Below, in pieces: positions 6,895 to 10,487 of a stretch of DNA of 10,487 nt. The stretch is from the NCBI GenBank assembly GCA_023259925.1, contig JALRDS010000069.1, positions 1 through 10,487 on the forward strand, written 5' to 3'. Origin of the DNA: Candidatus Saccharimonadia bacterium (GTDB lineage: Bacteria; Patescibacteriota; Saccharimonadia; Saccharimonadales; Saccharimonadaceae). Numbering within the stretch: position 1 is the stretch's first letter; the number at the start of each line of letters is the position of its first letter. Both the position numbers and the translations under genes were made by a program. The notes below the pieces were generated by a model that saw only the letters and a list, made by a program, of their open reading frames with translations, ran no database searches and was not told where the DNA came from.

Positions 6895-8064
6895 ATGAAA
6901 CGACGGTCCACCACACCATCATTGAAATCATTTAAGACGAGGGCTCTACTCGTCTCAGTGGCATTTATGGTGGCAGTCGCTACGCCACTAGCGTATTCTC
7001 AACAGGCAAATGCCGATGAATTTGACGAGCGTATTGCCGCATTACAGCGTCAAATCGATAGCTATCAGTCTGCTGCTCAAGAATTGGGTGCAAAAGCAGA
7101 TACATTGCAACGCAAGCTTGATGGCATTAAAAATGAAATAGCGCAGTTGCAAACTCAGATTGACCTAAACCAGGCCAAATATGAACAGTTAGTCGTAAAG
7201 ATTAAAGAAACTGAAAAAGAAATAGCAGATAATCGTGATGCCTTAGGTGAAGTGATTGCGAACCTGGCTATAGAAGGTGATATTACACCGCTTGAGATGT
7301 TAGCCAGTGCAAAGAATATCTCTGATTATGTAGACAAGCAAACTTATCAGTCATCAATGCGCGATGAACTAAAATCTACAATTAGTCGCATTAACGATTT
7401 AAAAGATCAGTTAGAAAAGCAAAAAATACAAACTGAGACAGCGCTCGAGAATCAAAAACGTGCTCGCTCAGCACTCGATAGTAAGCGCGCTGAGCAGCAA
7501 CAGCTAGTGAATGAAACACGTGGTCAAGAGGCTGCATACCAAAGCTTAAAGAAGAAAACCCAAGCGCAGCAGCAAGAGGTTATGGAGGCACAGCAGGCTG
7601 CAATTCGCGCAGCAACTGCTTCAAACGGTGGAGTAAAATTTGTTGGTGGTGGCAGTGGCGGATACCCATGGGGCCCGGGCAACTGCCCAATGATGGGCAT
7701 GTTCTCAACTGGTGGCGCTGACGGCAATGGTGGTGATGGCTGGGGGTACGGATGTAGGCAGTGTGCTAGCTATGCAGCCTGGAAGATCGGTCAGCGAACA
7801 GGTATTATTCCTACGAATCTCGGCAACGCTAACAATTTCCCAAGTTCGTTGTCGCACCGTCCGCAAGGCTACACAGCAAAAGCAAACTCAGTTGGTGTGA
7901 TTATGGCTGGCGAATATGGACACGTGGTATGGGTTGAATCAGGTCCAGATGCCGAAGGGTACATTACAGTCAGCCAATACAATGCTAATTACGGTGATGG
8001 CTGGGGCAACTTCTCACGAGTTCGTGTTCACCAATCATCCTACGACGTATACATTTACTTCTAA
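6895..8064 (+). CDS. Secreted PcsB-like peptidoglycan hydrolase: coiled coil plus CHAP domain, probable FtsEX effector
   Basis: This 389-residue protein is predicted to cleave septal peptidoglycan under FtsEX control. A signal peptide spans about 1-40 (basic start, hydrophobic core ALLVSVAFMVAVATPLA, likely cleavage after ANA). Residues 41-240 form a long, charged, Gln/Lys/Glu-rich coiled coil interrupted by TPLEMLASAKNISDYVDKQ (131-149), which resembles the hinge of PcsB-type proteins. A glycine-rich linker (251-256) leads to a C-terminal CHAP domain with likely nucleophile Cys290 in CRQCASYA, His343 in YGHVVWVE and Asn363 or Asn365 as a possible third residue. Cys264 and Cys287 might form a disulfide. 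Its place directly after ftsEX matches Firmicutes loci where FtsX recruits PcsB or an M23 hydrolase. It has its own promoter. The bond cut (amidase or endopeptidase) cannot be told from sequence. Confidence 0.9.
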   Translation: MKRRSTTPSLKSFKTRALLVSVAFMVAVATPLAYSQQANADEFDERIAALQRQIDSYQSAAQELGAKADTLQRKLDGIKNEIAQLQTQIDLNQAKYEQLVVKIKETEKEIADNRDALGEVIANLAIEGDITPLEMLASAKNISDYVDKQTYQSSMRDELKSTISRINDLKDQLEKQKIQTETALENQKRARSALDSKRAEQQQLVNETRGQEAAYQSLKKKTQAQQQEVMEAQQAAIRAATASNGGVKFVGGGSGGYPWGPGNCPMMGMFSTGGADGNGGDGWGYGCRQCASYAAWKIGQRTGIIPTNLGNANNFPSSLSHRPQGYTAKANSVGVIMAGEYGHVVWVESGPDAEGYITVSQYNANYGDGWGNFSRVRVHQSSYDVYIYF

Positions 8065-8091
8065 CATAGAAAATAAAGGTTAAAACTACAC

Positions 8092-8117
8092 TAGCGCACT
8101 CTTTCCGGGGTGCGCTA
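8092..8117 (+). promoter_or_regulatory. Perfect inverted repeat between the CHAP and S41 genes: terminator hairpin or operator
   Basis: TAGCGCAC (8092-8099) and GTGCGCTA (8110-8117) are perfect 8-bp inverted repeats around 10 bases. As RNA they give a GC-rich stem after the CHAP gene, but no U-tract follows, so termination is uncertain. As DNA the repeat covers the span from where a -35 would lie to the first two bases of the -10 (8116-8121), a classic operator position. The half-site TAGCGC/GCGCTA recurs at ftsE P1. Confidence 0.5.
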
Positions 8118-8121
8118 TACT
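8116..8121 (+). promoter_or_regulatory. -10 box of the S41 protease gene
   Basis: TATACT matches 5 of 6 consensus positions and is preceded by GCGC, exactly as at ftsE P1. There is no recognisable -35. It ends 8 bases before the ATG at 8130. The ATG at 8124 is only 2 bases downstream, too close to be in a transcript started from this box. Confidence 0.5.
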
Positions 8122-8129
8122 TAATGCTA

Positions 8130-9311
8130 ATGAATAAAAAAATACATCTCACACGCGTCTATCTTGCGGCCGTGTTACTCACCGTGTTACTTCTTGGGTT
8201 TATTGCTGGAACTCGTTCGAAAGAAATATATAGCCTAGTTGGTCCGCTCGTTGGCATACGTGTAGAAACGGGTACATTGAACGATGACTCATTACAGAGC
8301 CTGTATCAAACATTAAAAGTGACATATAACGGTGATATTGATGACGATGCTTTACTTGAGGGGGCGAAGCACGGTATGGTATCGGCTATTGGTGATCCGT
8401 ACACGACGTACTTCACGCCAAAAGAAGCTGAAGCGTTTAATAAAGAGTTAACAGGTGATATTGGCGGTGGTATTGGTGCAGAAATAGGCGTTCGAAGTGG
8501 TGAACCGACTATCATTCGTACGCTCGAGGGCCATCCTGCTGAAAAAGCTGGGGTTCATGCTGGTGACGTGATTATTATGGTGAACGATCAAAGTGCCAGA
8601 GGATGGTCGGCTGAGGAGGCGGTAAAGGAAATTCGAGGCGAAAAAGGTACAACAGTAAAGATTGCAGTGAATCGCTCTGGCGAAGTGAAAGAGTTCGCTA
8701 TTACTCGAGATATTATTAACAACCCAAGCGTATCAAGTGAACTGCGTGGAACGGTAGGCATATTAACTATAAGTCGTTTTGATGAAGAGACAGTAAGCCT
8801 TACTCGTAAAAAAGCCACAGAACTAAAGAATCAAGGGATGAAAAAACTAATTCTAGATATGCGCGGTAATGGCGGTGGCTATTTGGATGCCACACCTGGC
8901 GTGGCTGGAATGTGGCTCGACGATAAGCTAGTGGTGAGTGTGCGTGCTAATAACGGCGGCAATCAACGATTGAATGCGCAGGGCGACACGCTGCTTGCAG
9001 GAGTCCCGACAGCCATTGTGCTTAATGGGGGCTCTGCCAGCGCTACGGAGATCTTAGCTGCGGCACTACGCTACCACGGCGTTGCAAAGATTGTTGGCGA
9101 GAAGTCGTTCGGCAAAGGTACCGTTCAAGAGCTGTTGCCACTCCAGGGTGGGAGTATGCTAAAAGTTACTATTAAGCGCTGGTATACGCCAGGAGATAAG
9201 AATATCAATGGCAAGGGAATTGCACCTGATATTAAGGCAGATTTAACGCAAAAGGATCTCGATAATGGGCGCGACCCACAACTTGAAGCGGCTATAAAAT
9301 CGCTTGAATAA
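8130..9311 (+). CDS. ctpA: S41 family C-terminal processing peptidase (CtpA/CtpB/Prc type)
   Basis: This is a membrane-anchored serine protease facing the outside, of the family that trims or degrades envelope proteins from exposed C-termini. Residues are numbered from an upstream ATG at 8124, which gives 395 aa; I prefer the ATG at 8130 (393 aa) because the -10 box ends at 8121. An N-terminal hydrophobic anchor spans about 13-29, a PDZ domain about 110-197 (GGGIGAEIG, HPAEKAGVHAGDVI), and the S41 domain follows with GILTISRFDE and DMRGNGGG. The Ser/Lys dyad with its helper Gln is Ser306 in GGSASATEI, Lys331 in FGKGTVQ and Gln335, with the 25- and 4-residue spacing of CtpB. CtpB-like proteases often lie near ftsEX in Firmicutes. 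Known relatives degrade peptidoglycan hydrolases, so the preceding CHAP protein is a possible substrate, though this is inference. Confidence 0.94.
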   Translation: MNKKIHLTRVYLAAVLLTVLLLGFIAGTRSKEIYSLVGPLVGIRVETGTLNDDSLQSLYQTLKVTYNGDIDDDALLEGAKHGMVSAIGDPYTTYFTPKEAEAFNKELTGDIGGGIGAEIGVRSGEPTIIRTLEGHPAEKAGVHAGDVIIMVNDQSARGWSAEEAVKEIRGEKGTTVKIAVNRSGEVKEFAITRDIINNPSVSSELRGTVGILTISRFDEETVSLTRKKATELKNQGMKKLILDMRGNGGGYLDATPGVAGMWLDDKLVVSVRANNGGNQRLNAQGDTLLAGVPTAIVLNGGSASATEILAAALRYHGVAKIVGEKSFGKGTVQELLPLQGGSMLKVTIKRWYTPGDKNINGKGIAPDIKADLTQKDLDNGRDPQLEAAIKSLE

Positions 9312-9321
9312 CCCATAACGG

Positions 9322-9350
9322 TTGTGCATTACATAAAAGCGGGGTAGAAT
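9322..9350 (+). promoter_or_regulatory. Leaderless promoter of the response regulator gene
   Basis: TTGTGC (9322-9327) and TAGAAT (9345-9350, 5 of 6) are separated by 17 bases. The -10 ends 9 bases before the ATG at 9360, so transcription should begin 2-3 bases before the start codon. No Shine-Dalgarno sequence lies in the usual place; the GGGG at 9341-9344 is upstream of the -10 and would not be transcribed. Confidence 0.65.
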
Positions 9351-9359
9351 AAAAACCAT

Positions 9360-9755
9360 ATGGATAACAGAAAAAAGATTTTACTAGTAGAAGACGATAC
9401 TGCGCTATCAGGGGTATATAAATCACGACTCGACCTTGAAGGGTTTGATATCCGCGAAGTAAATAACGGTGAAGACGCGTTGAGCGCTGCAATTGACTAC
9501 AAACCAGATCTTATTCTGCTTGATGCAATGATGCCGAAGATCTCTGGTTTTGACGTTCTTGATATTTTACGTAACACCCCAGATACAATGAACATCCGCG
9601 TGATTATGCTCACGGCACTAAGCCAGCCAAAAGACAAAGAGCGTGCCGAAGAGCTTGGTGTTGATGATTACCTTGTTAAATCACAAGTGGTAATCGGCGA
9701 CGTCGTAGAACGAATTAAGCACCACCTTGGTATGAACGAAGACGCCCCGGCGTAA
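9360..9755 (+). CDS. Stand-alone receiver-domain response regulator (no output domain)
   Basis: The 131-residue protein is a single receiver (REC) domain, normally phosphorylated by a histidine kinase. The acidic pocket residues Glu11, Asp12 and Asp13 lie in LLVEDDTAL, the phospho-acceptor is Asp55 in LILLDAMMP, the switch Thr85 is in VIMLTAL, and the conserved Lys107 is in DYLVKS. After the final helix (about 113-124) only NEDAPA remains, so there is no DNA-binding or enzymatic output domain. It must act through protein contacts, as CheY- or Spo0F-like proteins do, or as a phosphate sink. No kinase gene is in the window. It has its own promoter and is followed, after a 68-base gap, by a gene with a separate palindrome-rich promoter, so the two are probably separate transcription units. 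Confidence 0.94.
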   Translation: MDNRKKILLVEDDTALSGVYKSRLDLEGFDIREVNNGEDALSAAIDYKPDLILLDAMMPKISGFDVLDILRNTPDTMNIRVIMLTALSQPKDKERAEELGVDDYLVKSQVVIGDVVERIKHHLGMNEDAPA

Positions 9756-9765
9756 ACTATTGATG

Positions 9766-9813
9766 TTAGCAAAAAAGCATAAGCTTATTGACAAATAAGC
9801 AATTTCTTGCTAA
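9766..9813 (+). repeat. Nested inverted repeats in the promoter region of the 9824 gene, candidate operator
   Basis: Three overlapping dyads are visible. TTAGCAA (9766-9772) pairs with TTGCTAA (9807-9813). ATAAGCTTAT (9779-9788) is a perfect palindrome. GCTTATTGACAAATAAGC (9783-9800) has 7-bp arms centred on the -35 box. ATAAGC thus occurs three times in alternating orientation. This density in 48 bases, overlapping both promoter boxes, looks like a regulator binding site, although AT-richness makes some dyads likely by chance. Confidence 0.45.
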
Positions 9814-9816
9814 TAT
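9788..9816 (+). promoter_or_regulatory. Strong leaderless promoter of the 9824 gene (consensus TTGACA)
   Basis: A perfect TTGACA -35 (9788-9793) is followed after 17 bases by TAATAT (9811-9816), preceded by TGC as an extended -10. The -10 ends 7 bases before the ATG at 9824. The TTG of this -35 opens an in-frame reading frame, but it should not be taken as the start codon because it lies upstream of the predicted transcript. The spacer holds ATAAGCAATTT (9795-9805), shared in inverted orientation with the CHAP gene promoter. Confidence 0.7.
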
Positions 9817-9823
9817 ATATAGT

Positions 9824-10102
9824 ATGAATTCCCAAGATAAACAGCCAAAACTAGTTGACTATGACACACAGATGCCGATTACGCATCCTGTGGGTACTTT
9901 TGAAACTCGATCAACTGAAGTAGGGGAGTTAGGTTACGATGAGCGTTTAGGTGCAGCTGCACTGACTGCCGTAGATGCACCGGAAGATGAGGCGCCGCGA
10001 ATCGGCGATACTTCACGCATTAATTACCCAGCAGTGCTTAGTAATCCGTACGATTTAGATGCTCACGGTAATGCAATTAAGGCTGACGATAAGGAAGTAT
10101 AG
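9824..10102 (+). CDS. Small acidic protein of unknown function
   Basis: I do not recognise this 92-residue protein. It is hydrophilic and acidic, rich in Asp, Glu and Pro, with no hydrophobic segment, signal peptide or cysteine. It begins MNSQDKQPKLVDYDTQ and includes ALTAVDAPEDEAPRIGD in the middle; much of it looks disordered. The ATG at 9824 is chosen because the promoter -10 ends at 9816; the open frame extends upstream only to a TTG that is itself the -35 box. The stop is 5 bases before the next gene, which is also polar and of unknown function, so the two are likely co-transcribed. It may be a lineage-specific protein, but that is a guess. Confidence 0.75.
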   Translation: MNSQDKQPKLVDYDTQMPITHPVGTFETRSTEVGELGYDERLGAAALTAVDAPEDEAPRIGDTSRINYPAVLSNPYDLDAHGNAIKADDKEV

Positions 10103-10107
10103 TATTT

Positions 10108-10487
10108 ATGAATGAGCATTACCCCAGCGTAAGTACGCCAAATCATCAGAATGAATTACCTTATATTAGGAAAGAGTCTCTTATAAAAAAAGCAGACGGA
10201 TCGCCAGAAGAAGTAGTGATTTCGCTAGATAATCCAGCAAGGGTAGCAGATGGTGGACGCCTAGATCAAGAAGCTGAAGCTATCGGTATCGACAATGGCT
10301 CGGTGATGGCCAAAATTGAGTCTGTAGACGAAACATTTTATCTAGTACAGCCAAGGCATCAACAATACAGTGAAAATGGCATGTGGCGTGTGTTTAGTGA
10401 GCAAAACAATCATGTAAAGCCTGGTACTCCAATTGACGTCGAGTTTGATACGGCTCGCCATGGCTCGCCACTCGCACTGGTATACGT
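10108..10487 (+). CDS. Hypothetical polar protein, 3' end cut by the window
   Basis: An open frame runs from the ATG at 10108 to the window end without a stop (126 codons visible). It begins MNEHYPSVSTPNHQNELPYI and continues with mixed charged and short hydrophobic stretches such as GSVMAKIESVDETFYLVQP and GTPIDVEFDTARHG, which look like beta strands. There is no signal peptide or membrane segment in the visible part and I recognise no family. An AAGGA at 10091-10095 lies 12 bases before the ATG, rather far for a Shine-Dalgarno sequence. The gene follows the 9824 gene by 5 bases and probably shares its promoter and regulation. Codon use resembles that of its neighbours, and the continuous frame in a densely coding strand supports it as real. 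Confidence 0.75.
   Translation, partial: MNEHYPSVSTPNHQNELPYIRKESLIKKADGSPEEVVISLDNPARVADGGRLDQEAEAIGIDNGSVMAKIESVDETFYLVQPRHQQYSENGMWRVFSEQNNHVKPGTPIDVEFDTARHGSPLALVY

Noticed and set aside
9742..9753. ACGCC/GGCGT inverted repeat at the end of the response regulator gene, as a terminator.
   Set aside because: The arms are only 5 bp with a 2-base loop, mostly inside the coding sequence, and no T-tract follows, so it cannot form a normal terminator hairpin.
9788..9823. TTG at 9788 as the start of the acidic small protein, adding 12 residues.
   Set aside because: This TTG is the first half of a perfect TTGACA -35 box whose -10 lies at 9811-9816, so it would not be in the mRNA. The ATG at 9824 sits exactly where the transcript should begin.
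1..10487. UGA recoding to glycine, as in some CPR lineages.
   Set aside because: The MurD-type gene ends at a UGA directly coupled to the next ATG, no conserved Gly is encoded by UGA in any gene read here, and an intact RF2 gene is present.
1..10487. CRISPR arrays, transposases, tRNA or rRNA genes, and riboswitches.
   Set aside because: No regularly spaced repeats, no cloverleaf-like intergenic segment, no transposase motif and no gap long enough for a structured riboswitch were seen; the longest gap is about 130 bases.

Overview
The window reads as a compact, almost fully coding bacterial chromosome segment. Every complete gene is on the + strand, with gaps of a few bases to about 130 bases. 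Gene content and protein style (an M16 peptidase; a MurD-type ligase with a partner gene; prfB-ftsE-ftsX; a PcsB-like CHAP hydrolase; a CtpA-like S41 protease; a receiver-only response regulator) suggest a Patescibacteria/CPR genome, most likely Candidatus Saccharibacteria (TM7). This taxon call is an inference from gene order and sequence style; no rRNA or other marker is present. The murD reading frame ends in UGA and an intact RF2 gene (RF2 reads UGA) is present, so UGA is a stop here, unlike in the UGA-recoding Gracilibacteria and Absconditabacteria.

Layout. Bases 1-56 hold the lysine/arginine-rich C-terminal tail of an upstream protein, followed by a small hairpin. Bases 129-3959 form a tight cluster: an M16 zinc peptidase, a MurD-family ligase and, overlapping it by four bases, a protein I recognise as MurL, the ATP-dependent epimerase that converts UDP-MurNAc-L-Ala-L-Glu to the D-Glu form. 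The MurD lacks the usual D-Glu-site Lys-Ala-Thr signature, so I read the pair as MurD2-MurL: L-Glu is added first and inverted afterwards, bypassing glutamate racemase. Bases 3965-8064 carry the widely conserved block prfB, ftsE, ftsX and a secreted coiled-coil CHAP peptidoglycan hydrolase. This is the FtsEX-PcsB division module, in which cytoplasmic ATP hydrolysis controls an extracellular wall-cleaving enzyme. An S41 C-terminal processing protease (8130-9311) follows and could act on envelope proteins, including the hydrolase. Bases 9360-10487 hold a stand-alone receiver domain and two acidic or polar proteins of unknown function, the second cut by the window end.

Regulation. The clearest non-coding signal is repeated promoter geometry. 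prfB, ftsE, the CHAP gene, the S41 protease, the response regulator and the 9824 gene each have a -10 hexamer (some with a -35 or extended TG) ending 7-9 bases before the start codon, with no Shine-Dalgarno sequence at a usable distance. Transcription should therefore begin at or within about three bases of the start codon, giving leaderless mRNAs. This also corrects two starts: 8130 rather than 8124, and 9824 rather than the TTG at 9788, which is part of a -35 box. Two promoters share an 11-base element in their spacers and two others share a TAGCGC/GCGCTA inverted repeat at the -10, suggesting shared regulators. I saw no tRNA, rRNA, CRISPR array or mobile element.
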